DNA of 42,255 nucleotides from a virus. The position numbers and the translations under genes are program-made. Location of the stretch: positions 1 to 42,255 of IMG/VR virus record IMGVR_UViG_3300037882_001682; one strand, 5' to 3'. Under the pieces are notes generated by a model. That model was not told the DNA's origin. It ran no database searches and was given only the letters and a program-made list of their open reading frames with translations. Positions 25,674 through 32,831 of the stretch are shown here, in pieces. Numbering within the stretch: the stretch's first letter is position 1; every line of letters begins with the position of its first letter.

Positions 25674-26315
25674 ATGACTGCTGAACAATTCACAGCGTTC
25701 CTTGCTAACCTTTCTGTTGGCACATTCCTGAACAAGACAGCTTATGCTGGTCTTACTGCTGACCAAAAAGCTGATTATGATGTTAGGGCATCTCAAGTTG
25801 CTATGGCTTTTAGGGCTAAGAATCCAAATGGTCTTACCGTTTCTTTCCCGATTGACAATATCAATACTACTGAAAAGGGTGTTGCTATTGTTGTTCATCC
25901 TGCCGTTGCACCGACGAAGAACAAGGTATTCCAGTACGCTGGTAACTACGTTGCTAACATGACCAAGAAAGCTGGTATTCCTGATGTGGCTACGTTGAAC
26001 CTCATTCACGCATCCTCGTTGGATGATAATTACCTTCAAACTACATTCGTTGTAGCTATCAAAGGTGAGAGTTACACCAATCGTTCTACTGGCGAAATCA
26101 AGCAGTACGAATCAACTACGCTCCGTAATGTAGATGATTCGATTGTACTTGGTGTCACCGCAAAGAACATGCTGAAGGAAGTTGCTATGGATGAACTTCG
26201 CAATGCTATTCGTGGTGCTTCAAAGTCTGTTCCAATCAATCGCAATCGCATTGCTGTTGATGCAGAGCCAGAAGTGGAACACAACGAAGAGCCTGCTGCT
26301 GAAGAGCAACTGTAA
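25674..26315 (+). CDS. Candidate single-stranded DNA-binding protein with acidic tail, 213 aa
   Basis: I choose the ATG at 25674 (MTAEQFTAFLANLSVG) because the 19 codons before it overlap the repeat leader and look non-coding. The protein has a central beta-rich region (TVSFPIDNINTTEKGVAIVVHP; NYLQTTFVVAIKGESYTNRST) and ends in an acidic tail (AEPEVEHNEEPAAEEQL). A beta core with an acidic C-terminal tail is the build of phage SSBs such as T7 gp2.5 and T4 gp32. The gene is GC-richer (hand count of 25921-25980 about 43%) with favoured codons, consistent with an abundant product. The SSB role is inference from architecture and expression signs. Confidence 0.5.
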   Translation: MTAEQFTAFLANLSVGTFLNKTAYAGLTADQKADYDVRASQVAMAFRAKNPNGLTVSFPIDNINTTEKGVAIVVHPAVAPTKNKVFQYAGNYVANMTKKAGIPDVATLNLIHASSLDDNYLQTTFVVAIKGESYTNRSTGEIKQYESTTLRNVDDSIVLGVTAKNMLKEVAMDELRNAIRGASKSVPINRNRIAVDAEPEVEHNEEPAAEEQL

Positions 26316-26324
26316 GCTGTAATG

Positions 26325-26370
26325 AATAGTGTGTGATTGCCTCAACGGTAGTCGCACACTATTTTGTTTT
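26325..26370 (+). terminator. Strong Rho-independent terminator
   Basis: AATAGTGTGTGA pairs with TCGCACACTATT with one G-U pair (26325-26336 and 26352-26363), followed by TTGTTTT. It ends the transcript of the SSB candidate. Confidence 0.85.
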
Positions 26371-26425
26371 ATTTCCAAAGTGAGGACGTAACTAATTTAA
26401 ACATACATCAACAATAATAACAATA

Positions 26426-26719
26426 ATGGCAGATAAAAAGACATATCAACAAAAACTCTTCAGTTCAATTGAATACCTGATTCAAAACGGCTTTCGTTGT
26501 AAAGACGAGTTTGGAGAGTTTTTGAATGAAAGTGATACAAATGATATTCTAATGGATATGGGGCTTGAAAGAGTTACTCACATTAAAACAGAGTACCAAA
26601 GAGTCATTGATGAGAGACAAGAAACTCTTAATAGTATTAAGCCTGTTTTTAACAGGGTAATGCTGACAACGGGGCTGGGGCATTTGAAGATGAGGGGTGG
26701 GAAATGTTTAATTGGATAA
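26426..26719 (+). CDS. Hypothetical helical protein, 97 aa
   Basis: The protein starts MADKKTYQQKLFSSIEYL and is mainly helical and charged to about residue 75. The last 20 residues are basic and Gly-rich (GLGHLKMRGGKCLIG). No motif is recognised. A terminator hairpin follows at 26771. Confidence 0.6.
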   Translation: MADKKTYQQKLFSSIEYLIQNGFRCKDEFGEFLNESDTNDILMDMGLERVTHIKTEYQRVIDERQETLNSIKPVFNRVMLTTGLGHLKMRGGKCLIG

Positions 26720-26770
26720 TTTAATTACTTTAACAATAGGTTGAAGTGAGGGTTTTTCTCGACGTATTAG

Positions 26771-26799
26771 GTAACGGTGGGAAACTGCCGTTACTTTTT
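26771..26799 (+). terminator. Rho-independent terminator
   Basis: GTAACGG and CCGTTAC (26771-26777, 26788-26794) pair perfectly and are followed by TTTTT. Confidence 0.85.
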
Positions 26800-26824
26800 G
26801 ATTTAGATTCTTTTTAGATTTTTT

Positions 26825-26923
26825 ATGACAAAGAGGACGGTGTTGACCGTGAGGCTGGGGCTACAAGCCTTAATAGCCTTATTAGTAATATACCATTTAA
26901 TAAATAAGATATATTACCGATAA
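26825..26923 (+). CDS. Membrane peptide, 32 aa
   Basis: The 32-codon ORF, MTKRTVLTVRLGLQALIALL followed by VIYHLINKIYYR, is basic at the N-terminus with one hydrophobic span. It is preceded by a U-rich spacer and a terminator. Such peptides recur in this arm. No family is recognised. Confidence 0.45.
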   Translation: MTKRTVLTVRLGLQALIALLVIYHLINKIYYR

Positions 26924-27267
26924 ACCTTTTTATATAAATCAAATCTCTTTTACTCCTTTAAAACCTAAATAACAATAATGATATGTTGAGTATTTACGGT
27001 TCTCCACCGACCTCAACTGAATGAGATTACCCTCGTTCCTTTTCTTTCCTTTTATGGCTTTTCAAAGAACTTTACTCGGGGTTAGAGGGGTAATACTCTA
27101 ACCACTTTTTCAATCTCTCAAAACGCTTTAAAATCCTTTTTAAACCCAAAAACAAATTCAATTAACACAATTGAATCAACAAATAAAAAGATAACTATAC
27201 TAACAGTATATACTACTATTAATATAGTTCCTCCACCATCAAAATCAGTAATATAAAATATTTAAGC
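26924..27267 (+). other. Non-coding stretch with two hairpins
   Basis: No convincing gene. It contains a terminator (GGTTAGAG/CTCTAACC at 27080-27103 followed by ACTTTTT) and a smaller hairpin TTCAATT/AATTGAA at 27157-27175. The part before the terminator (about 26980-27079), including a C/T-rich patch near 27030-27055, could be a short RNA. The last 90 bases are plain A/T-rich leader. Confidence 0.55.
27080..27110 (+). terminator. Rho-independent terminator
   Basis: GGTTAGAG (27080-27087) pairs with CTCTAACC (27096-27103) around an 8-base loop, followed by ACTTTTT. Confidence 0.75.
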
Positions 27268-27416
27268 ATGTTTTACTTTGTTGTGGCTATTGCTAATTTA
27301 GTAATTCTTAAACAAAGCACTTCTTTAGGTGAGACAATATTTTTGCCACAGCAACAGTAGGCTCAATTATGGGAATGATTGTATTTCATCCAAATTGGCC
27401 ATCAAAACCAGAATAA
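27268..27416 (+). pseudogene. Two-span membrane peptide split by an apparent -1 frameshift
   Basis: The ATG frame at 27268 gives 30 residues (MFYFVVAIANLVILKQSTSL) and stops with TAG at 27360. From about 27340 the -1 frame reads FATATVGSIMGMIVFHPNWP and stops at 27416. Joined at the T-run of ATATTTTTG, the product would be about 49 residues with two hydrophobic segments. Explanations are a one-base deletion in the run, a sequencing error or ribosomal slippage; the run is a weak slippery site. The joined reading is inference. Confidence 0.45.
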
Positions 27417-27553
27417 CCCTAACAAAGATTTTCATGGGATTATGAAGCCTGTTTGTATCAGACATAAGACTACGATAACAACAGAATCCAACGATAGCCT
27501 TCAAATACTACAGTAATGTAGGGCTAATTGTTTTGAGTTATTGTTACCTAATG

Positions 27554-27569
27554 GTACAACAGGTTTCTT
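27554..27569 (+). repeat. 16-base direct repeat, copy 1
   Basis: GTACAACAGGTTTCTT is identical at 27554-27569 and 28065-28080. Both copies lie in non-coding leaders, so a shared processing or translation signal is possible. Confidence 0.65.
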
Positions 27570-27635
27570 TTTCTTTTATTTAAAACATCGCCGTATTTTT
27601 CTTATAGTTTTTGCAGGCACAAGAAAAACTATTAA

Positions 27636-27716
27636 TACAGTTGCTATTGTGAAAGATATTGAAACTATTACATAGTAATGGAATCATGTAAATCATAAGT
27701 AACAATAGTGACTGTA
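27636..27716 (+). ncRNA. Long wobble-rich hairpin, copy 2 of the ACAGTTGCTAT family
   Basis: TACAGTTGCTATTGT (27636-27650) pairs along all 15 positions with ACAATAGTGACTGTA (27702-27716), with two adjacent G-U pairs as in copy 1. The loop again contains ACTATTA...TAGT, which can form a small hairpin. TTTTTCACC follows, and the next gene starts 27 bases later. Confidence 0.6.
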
Positions 27717-27742
27717 TTTTTCACCTCTTAAATAACAAATCA

Positions 27743-27997
27743 ATGACATTAACAATATCACAACATCCGTCTGGGGGGTTTATTTTAAACATACCAATCA
27801 TACAACAAATGGTAATACGCACATTTGAACCATTTAAGACATGGAATAATGGTAATTCAATACCACTTACAGTAGAAATGGAATTTTCAAGAGAACCATT
27901 TAACAGAGACTTAGACTACTTTGAAATGTGGGTGAAAATGACTGCATTGGCTTCAAGAACTGCTGATGCCAGTAATTTAGTCGTTGTGAGAAAATAA
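27743..27997 (+). CDS. Hypothetical early protein, 84 aa
   Basis: A soluble protein beginning MTLTISQHPSGGFIL, with alternating strands in the first half and a helix near the C-terminus (LDYFEMWVKMTALASRTAD). No family recognised. The wobble-rich hairpin directly upstream may control it. Confidence 0.6.
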   Translation: MTLTISQHPSGGFILNIPIIQQMVIRTFEPFKTWNNGNSIPLTVEMEFSREPFNRDLDYFEMWVKMTALASRTADASNLVVVRK

Positions 27998-28064
27998 AAT
28001 GGTCAGTTTCTAATCATTAAAAACATGTCAAATGCGATGTGCGCAGACATCTAACATAGTCTTA

Positions 28065-28080
28065 GTACAACAGGTTTCTT
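28065..28080 (+). repeat. 16-base direct repeat, copy 2
   Basis: Second identical copy of GTACAACAGGTTTCTT, 22 bases before the ATG at 28103. A small hairpin GATGT/ACATC lies just upstream at 28036-28051. Confidence 0.65.
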
Positions 28081-28102
28081 ATCACGCTAATTAATTAAAA
28101 TC

Positions 28103-28288
28103 ATGTTCAAGATTAAATTTAATAATAAAACAGAACTAAGAGAGTTTGCAGAAGATATTCTTGGTCATAACTATAAGATAAATGGCCTAATATTAGAAAT
28201 CGATGATTCTCATGGTCAGACAGTAACATCTGTTATGGCAAAATATTATAATGGTACGTTGGTTGAAGAAAACAACCAGGCCAGTTAA
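28103..28288 (+). CDS. Hypothetical small protein, 61 aa
   Basis: A small mixed protein: MFKIKFNNKTELREFAEDIL, then INGLILEIDDSHGQTV and a C-terminus VEENNQAS. The fold could be a small alpha/beta domain. Its stop codon lies in the loop side of the hairpin GCCAG/CTGGC (28280-28301), so the mRNA end is structured. Confidence 0.55.
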   Translation: MFKIKFNNKTELREFAEDILGHNYKINGLILEIDDSHGQTVTSVMAKYYNGTLVEENNQAS

Positions 28289-28567
28289 GGTATAATCTGG
28301 CACACATCTCTAAAGTAGGAATTGAGATGTTTAATATAAATATAGTACGGTTCAATCCCGTCTAATACTGATTACTATAACCATAGTACATTCAGTAGTA
28401 TTTATAAAAGGTTCCTGCACCGTGCGTCTTACGGTATCTAAATGTCTAAGAGTAATTAACTTAGACTAAATCATATCACAGTTTAGGTACGCCTATTAAC
28501 TCCAAAATGGAGACGAATTAAAAACAGGAGGACAAAGAATCAATGACGATTGATTTGCCCTGTTTTT
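28289..28567 (+). ncRNA. Candidate structured RNA ending in a forked terminator
   Basis: No gene is visible, but hairpins follow each other closely: ACATCTC/GAGATGT (28304-28330), a T-arm-like ACGG-TTCAATC-CCGT (28347-28361), TACTAT/ATAGTA, ACCGT/ACGGT (about 28419-28435), GTCTAAG/CTTAGAC (28444-28466) and CTCC/GGAG (28500-28512). The end is a terminator in which AAAACAGG pairs with CCTGTTTTT and an inner AATCAAT/ATTGATT forms a second arm. The density of perfect stems argues for a processed RNA rather than spacer. Identity unknown; it is not a normal tRNA. Confidence 0.55.
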
Positions 28568-28880
28568 ATTAATATAAATAATTCAAATTTAGATTATGTT
28601 TTAACATGCCCCAGTAATGGAGGATGTAGGCTGATTAAATTCAGATAAGTTATAGTTTACAGAATTGTGTTTTAACACAATTCTTGATAATCCAATACTA
28701 TAACGATGGCATCAAGTTGGATACTTGGATTTTGTATAAGCGGGGGTGACTGACAGACGGTTGCTGATATTAGGTTATACAATCTTATTCAATTTTGTAA
28801 AAAGCTATTACTTCATTGAAATTGTGCAGCCACAGTAATGTGGTAACATTATATATTAAACCAATAAAATCCTTGTAATT
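28568..28880 (+). ncRNA. Candidate structured RNA containing the UUGGAUA-loop element (copy A)
   Basis: An 8-bp stem GTTATAGT/ACTATAAC (28649-28656, 28697-28704) encloses a perfect 10-bp hairpin (28661-28684). GATGGCA follows at once at 28705-28711, then a hairpin CAAG-TTGGATA-CTTG (28713-28727), then a further 8-bp stem TTGTATAA/TTATACAA (28732-28739, 28775-28782). ATCCAA at 28690-28695 is complementary to the TTGGAT of the loop, which would make a pseudoknot. The same order occurs at 31455-31597 with different stem sequences. GUAA-loop hairpins flank it at 28611-28620 and 28830-28843. Confidence 0.6.
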
Positions 28881-29045
28881 ATGATTAACTATAAGAAAGC
28901 TGTTAAAATTACAGCATTTATTATCGGAATAGCTGCAATTATTTTATTTTTAACTACAAATAATCTAAAAGTAGCTATATTAGCTGGTATAATTTCTGTT
29001 AACTTTATCCATAAACAAATTATTAAACTTCATCATGTCAACTAA
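28881..29045 (+). CDS. Two-span membrane protein, 54 aa
   Basis: A 54-codon ORF (MINYKKAVKITAFIIGIAAI start) with hydrophobic spans at about residues 9-25 and 29-44, the second containing KVAILAGIISVNF. It ends KQIIKLHHVN. It overlaps the next start by 11 bases, so the two genes are coupled. A holin-like or inner-membrane role is possible; no family is recognised. Confidence 0.6.
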   Translation: MINYKKAVKITAFIIGIAAIILFLTTNNLKVAILAGIISVNFIHKQIIKLHHVN

Positions 29046-29520
29046 AATAAAACCAATACAACTGTGTACATTCCAGGGTCATATTATGTTGTTGTGTAAA
29101 AACCATTACAAATACAATGACTTTTTTGAAGCCCTTAAAATGATATGGGCTGTTAGATGCGGTTATGACTATACATTGACATCAAAAGATGCATTATCTT
29201 ATATAGCAGATGATTTATATGATATAATAAGGAAATGTCAACCGGAAAAGTTACCTTATTTGATGGAAACAATCCATAAAGAAGTAACAAATCCAGCGTT
29301 TTGTAAACCTACAATGACACCTATCGAAGCTATCATTTGGGAATATAAGAGTATAATTCATAGAATGCAGATAAAAGAACTTATTGAGGAAAAATACGAA
29401 CCTATTATCCTATTACCAAAACCTCAAGGTAGAATATTTAATCGTATTCTTAGAGGTAGCGGTAAACATACGGATTATTACACAATTACCGAAGCTGATA
29501 ACAACAAAACATTGAGTTAA
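29035..29520 (+). CDS. Hypothetical helical protein, 161 aa
   Basis: A mostly helical soluble protein with several Cys (LCTFQGHIMLLCKNHYKYND) and a segment YDYTLTSKDALSYIADDLYD. The C-terminus is basic (RIFNRILRGSGKHTDYY). I see no catalytic signature. The start overlaps the membrane gene by 11 bases, which is a reason to consider them partners. Confidence 0.6.
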   Translation: MSTKIKPIQLCTFQGHIMLLCKNHYKYNDFFEALKMIWAVRCGYDYTLTSKDALSYIADDLYDIIRKCQPEKLPYLMETIHKEVTNPAFCKPTMTPIEAIIWEYKSIIHRMQIKELIEEKYEPIILLPKPQGRIFNRILRGSGKHTDYYTITEADNNKTLS

Positions 29521-29627
29521 TCTGAACTATCCTTGTTTGGATTAATTCAATGATTTTGTTTCTGAATAAATGCTACGAGAACACTTATTATTTATCAAAC
29601 AATTAACCATTTAAAATTGTAACGGAT

Positions 29628-30005
29628 ATGCAATTTCAACTAACTCACGACTTTAGGAAACAGACCGTTGAGGTGCTGTTTACAGCACAATTGTTTAAAT
29701 ACAATGTTGTTAAAGCATTTGAATCAACATTTACACGAATTGGTGGAACAATGGATGATAAAGGTCTTTGGACATTTCCTTCTTTTGTCTCTTCATCATT
29801 ACTTCAGGAAATTATCAAAAATACTTGTTTTGTATGTGGCGGTTTAATGAAAGACTCCACGGCTATGTTACAAGGGGAATGTTATGTAGAATCATATGAC
29901 AATTTTGTTAACACTTATCAAGGTGTAATTAAGCACCTTAATAACAACGACACAAAGCAGATAAAAGTAAGAAAATGTTCATCTTGTGGACATTCTCATA
30001 CATAA
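29628..30005 (+). CDS. Zinc-ribbon protein, 125 aa
   Basis: Two CxxC knuckles are clear: Cys67/Cys70 (CFVCGG) and Cys117/Cys120 (CSSCGHSHT), so a four-cysteine zinc site is likely. The N-terminal 60 residues are mixed alpha/beta with GGTMDDKGLWTFP. Zinc ribbons in small phage proteins often bind RNA polymerase or nucleic acid, but the target here cannot be read from the sequence. It ends four bases before a structured non-coding stretch. Confidence 0.65.
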   Translation: MQFQLTHDFRKQTVEVLFTAQLFKYNVVKAFESTFTRIGGTMDDKGLWTFPSFVSSSLLQEIIKNTCFVCGGLMKDSTAMLQGECYVESYDNFVNTYQGVIKHLNNNDTKQIKVRKCSSCGHSHT

Positions 30006-30246
30006 TACAGGTTGCAATCTTAATATTAAACCATGACTGATGGTTGGAGGTAATATACAGTTAGTCGAAGCAACTATTCTTATTGGATAGGAAGTAGCGG
30101 GCTTAAATAACTCTAATACGGATTAACTACTGATAAAATAATCTCCCAGTAAATTGTAATCGATGGGAGATTGAATCAATTACAACAACAAACAAAACAA
30201 AACTTATTCTTATTAACTAAGTAAGTCTTTACAATAGGCTATTTAT
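30006..30246 (+). ncRNA. Structured non-coding stretch
   Basis: No gene is visible in 241 bases. Perfect stems include AACCAT/ATGGTT, AGTT/AACT near 30059-30075 and TTCTTAT-TGG-ATAGGAA near 30078-30096. A 9-bp stem AATCTCCCA/TGGGAGATT (30140-30172) probably ends the upstream transcript. It may be a small RNA or a long structured spacer. Confidence 0.4.
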
Positions 30247-30519
30247 ATGCTTAAATTCTTGGGCAATCTGATTACAGGTAAAGCATTGGATAATAAGATA
30301 AGTTTTGTTTTGTTTAAATTAAATAACATGGAACAAGATATAATAAAAACTGTAACAATTGTTTATGAAAACAAAGCAGTAACCCTAGAAAAAATATTAC
30401 AGGATATTGATAAATCATACGGATTACAAGATTATAATATCACAGCTTTTAAACCTGATTTCGTAATAACACTAATTAATAAGATTATTGAATACGAAAA
30501 GGAAAGAAAAACAAAATAA
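30247..30519 (+). CDS. Hypothetical protein, 90 aa
   Basis: A helical protein with an amphipathic N-terminus (MLKFLGNLITGKALDNKI) that could contact a membrane, and a basic C-terminal helix ending in KERKTK. No motif is recognised. It is separated from its neighbours by about 50 bases on the 3' side. Confidence 0.55.
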   Translation: MLKFLGNLITGKALDNKISFVLFKLNNMEQDIIKTVTIVYENKAVTLEKILQDIDKSYGLQDYNITAFKPDFVITLINKIIEYEKERKTK

Positions 30520-30570
30520 CATAAATAAACATCTGGACACACTATTTTACTAATTATACATACTATTAAA

Positions 30571-31197
30571 ATGAAACTATTTATTTTAGTTATTTTTACT
30601 ATTTTCTCCACCTTATCTTTTACGGGGAAAACACAATGCACCGTTGATTTAGGTCAACGTGATGTAACTAATGACCAAAATGTTTACCAAATCAGTTTTA
30701 GTGAGTTGCCTAAAAATACCTGCTATCCCTTAGTAGATAGTCATTATATCGCTATTACTGTTTATTGTGAGGGTTACACGGAGAAACTAACGATGGCTTC
30801 AACGGACACTCTTAAAATAGAAATAAATAACAGCGTTATTATTTTTATGCGTGTCGTTTGGGTAAGACCCAATGGTAGTAAAAGTGTTACTATATATCCA
30901 CCGTTATGTTTAAATGACGGGGCAGGCGAAGATTGTTTTAACATTATTGAAGATGTTATTCCACCAGCATCACCTGTTGTACCTAGTATTACATTAGAGA
31001 ACTATGTGATAACAAGTAACATTCCCGGTGTACTAGTAGTAGTAACATATCCTTCTTATACTCCTATTTTAGTAATAGATTTTGCTCAACCTTTTGAGTA
31101 TAATTTCCTGTTTACAACACCCCAATTAATTGGATTACACCGTATTTATATGGTAACCAGTAGCCAAACTTATGATTTAGGTGTTGTAGATTTTTAA
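30571..31197 (+). CDS. Secreted protein of unknown function, 208 aa
   Basis: The N-terminus MKLFILVIFTIFSTLSFTGK is a Sec signal peptide with cleavage expected around residue 20-22. The mature protein has Cys at about residues 23, 51, 65, 113 and 121, a Pro-rich linker (VIPPASPVVPS) near residue 135 and a beta-rich C-terminal domain resembling small Ig-like secreted domains. Export to periplasm or surface is likely. In this early-region setting it could alter the host envelope, but that is inference. Confidence 0.65.
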   Translation: MKLFILVIFTIFSTLSFTGKTQCTVDLGQRDVTNDQNVYQISFSELPKNTCYPLVDSHYIAITVYCEGYTEKLTMASTDTLKIEINNSVIIFMRVVWVRPNGSKSVTIYPPLCLNDGAGEDCFNIIEDVIPPASPVVPSITLENYVITSNIPGVLVVVTYPSYTPILVIDFAQPFEYNFLFTTPQLIGLHRIYMVTSSQTYDLGVVDF

Positions 31198-31210
31198 AAA
31201 TAATACAATA

Positions 31211-31381
31211 ATGCCAGGCAAGAAATACAATAGTAGTGACGATAATAATGACGATAAGCAACATAATGATAACGAATATGTTCCTACGGTTTATAACTGC
31301 ATCGTATGTTTAGATACAGAACGAGTTAAAGAGGGTAAAACAGAAATAGTCTGTCCTTATTGTATGCCGATGCTTGGTTAA
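31211..31381 (+). CDS. Small zinc-ribbon protein, 56 aa
   Basis: A 56-codon ORF with a polar Asp/Asn-rich first 22 residues and two CxxC pairs, Cys30/Cys33 (CIVC) and Cys48/Cys51 (CPYC), typical of a zinc ribbon. It ends at the border of the large structured RNA locus. Partner and target are unknown. Confidence 0.6.
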   Translation: MPGKKYNSSDDNNDDKQHNDNEYVPTVYNCIVCLDTERVKEGKTEIVCPYCMPMLG

Positions 31382-32119
31382 CATTTTTGTTAATTTCAAT
31401 TGATTTAAAATTACACTCGAAAGAGAAAATAATTGTCCTATTATATAGGAATAAACGACTATCATCTGACCCTTGTATATAGCAAGGTAAATTGGATATA
31501 TCCTTTAAAATAGTCGTGATGGCAGCCAGTTGGATACTGGCGTTTAATATATCGTAAAAAGAGAAGCTCAAAGTTTGTACATTAAGGCACGAGTACAATT
31601 GCTTGCAAAGTTCTTTGGTATGTTATCCTAATATAATTATATAAAGTACACATATGATTATATATTGTGCGGAGACTACAAAAGAGTAGTCTGTTATTAA
31701 AAATTAGCGAGGACGCAAAAGACCAGCTATACAGTCTGACTAACTGTTGATTATGTTGAACCTCATTTAAAAGTCTATGAGGCTGCTGGAATAGATATAC
31801 TGCTGGACAGCAGTAATGAAATGTTCTTATTAATTATAGAACTATAAGTTACAAACTTAGTATTATAACAGACAAGCTGTTTATAGTAAATATCTTGTAG
31901 GGATAATAGCTGTTACTAAGAGTCATGTTTATCAGTATCATTAATAACTGTTAAAAACTAATTGTATAATTACATAACGAGGGTTATGTTGAAAGGTCTG
32001 CTTCTTTAATGACCACGATAGATTATAAGTCCGAGCATAAAATCTATTTATACAATTAGATGTAATACCATAGCGTTGATGTTTGAAAAACTAACGGAGT
32101 TGTGGTATTACTTCTTTTT
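31382..32119 (+). ncRNA. Large structured RNA locus, about 740 nt, ending in a terminator
   Basis: There is no gene, but strong stems run from end to end. It starts with TCCTA/TAGGA and then copy B of the UUGGAUA element (31455-31597). AGACTAC/GTAGTCT, CCTCAT/ATGAGG, CTGCT/AGCAG, GTTCT/AGAAC and ACTATAA/TTATAGT follow. A perfect 12-bp stem at 31958-31969/32048-32059 encloses three hairpins like a cloverleaf. A 9-bp terminator stem (32062-32070/32103-32111) with TTCTTTTT ends it. Size and phage/tRNA neighbourhood recall the large ornate RNAs GOLLD and ROOL, but I cannot show identity. It may be one RNA or several. Confidence 0.65.
32062..32119 (+). terminator. Rho-independent terminator of the structured RNA locus
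   Basis: GTAATACCA and TGGTATTAC form a perfect 9-bp stem around 32 bases and are followed by TTCTTTTT. It marks the 3' end of the non-coding transcript and isolates it from the gene at 32172. Confidence 0.85.
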
Positions 32120-32171
32120 AAACTAATTTAATTAACAATTAACAATTAACAATATTAAACTTAAACCAGTT

Positions 32172-32831
32172 ATGGAAAGTAAAATGAAATGTAAAGTAGT
32201 TATGCTTGCTACTAATAAAATTCAAGCAAATGGTATTCAAATTATTAAGAATACTGGAAGATTACGTTTACCTATTACTGGCGCTGAATTACGAAGAATT
32301 GTAAATAATAATACAAATTGGAAACCACAACATCTTTATCTTATTTCTAATGAAGAAATTAAAGATGGTGATTATTGTGTTTGTGTAAAAAAATTTGGTG
32401 TTTTATTTACAGATGGTACTGAACATAAATTTAATCAACTTATTAAAGTTGAACATGAAGCGTATTATCAAGTAAATAAAACTGATTACAAAAAAGTAAT
32501 AGCTACTACTGATACTACTCTTAATCTTCCACTTATACCTCAATCATTTATTGAAAAATATGTTGAAGTTAACGATAAGATTGATGAAGTTATGGTTGAA
32601 ACTGAATTAATTGAATCTGACAAATTCTGGTTTAAACAGTTTCCTGATTCTGTACACGATAAACATTACAAGGTTAAAACTCGAAAAGATAATACTGTTA
32701 TTATCTCTAAAGTTAAAGATATTTGGAACTATGATGAACATTGTACTGATATGCAGTATTACATGGAATATTGTCAATCAAATAGTTATGTTACACCACA
32801 AAAATGGTTAGCAGAACTTAAACATTATTAA
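32172..32831 (+). CDS. Conserved Bacteroidota-phage type protein, 219 aa
   Basis: The sequence has the layout of a protein family I recall from many Bacteroidota phages: a short strand-rich start (KVVMLATNKIQANGI), then PQHLYLISNEEIKDGDYCVC near residue 52, a central variable part with PLIPQSFIEKYVE, and an ending WNYDEHC...TPQKWLAEL. Function of the family is unknown. The stop TAA is followed in the same frame by another long open stretch, noted separately. Codons strongly prefer T or A at the third base. Confidence 0.65.
   Translation: MESKMKCKVVMLATNKIQANGIQIIKNTGRLRLPITGAELRRIVNNNTNWKPQHLYLISNEEIKDGDYCVCVKKFGVLFTDGTEHKFNQLIKVEHEAYYQVNKTDYKKVIATTDTTLNLPLIPQSFIEKYVEVNDKIDEVMVETELIESDKFWFKQFPDSVHDKHYKVKTRKDNTVIISKVKDIWNYDEHCTDMQYYMEYCQSNSYVTPQKWLAELKHY

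Larger units (their letters stand above)
27417..27742 (+). other. Non-coding stretch with structured RNA elements
   Basis: No convincing gene; a 24-codon frame at 27442-27516 is too weak to call. It holds a stacked hairpin with a GUAA loop (27495-27526: TAGCC/GGCTA outside, CTACA/TGTAG inside), the first copy of the 16-base repeat at 27554-27569 and the second wobble-rich hairpin at 27636-27716. Confidence 0.55.

Noticed and set aside
25641-26039. 132-codon minus-strand ORF opposite the SSB candidate
   Set aside because: It is antisense to a gene with clear codon bias, has no operon context, and all real genes in this arm point right.
28340-28375. T-arm-like ACGG-TTCAATC-CCGT, possible tRNA
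   Set aside because: Upstream sequence gives no matching acceptor or 7-base anticodon loop, so I keep it only as part of a structured RNA.
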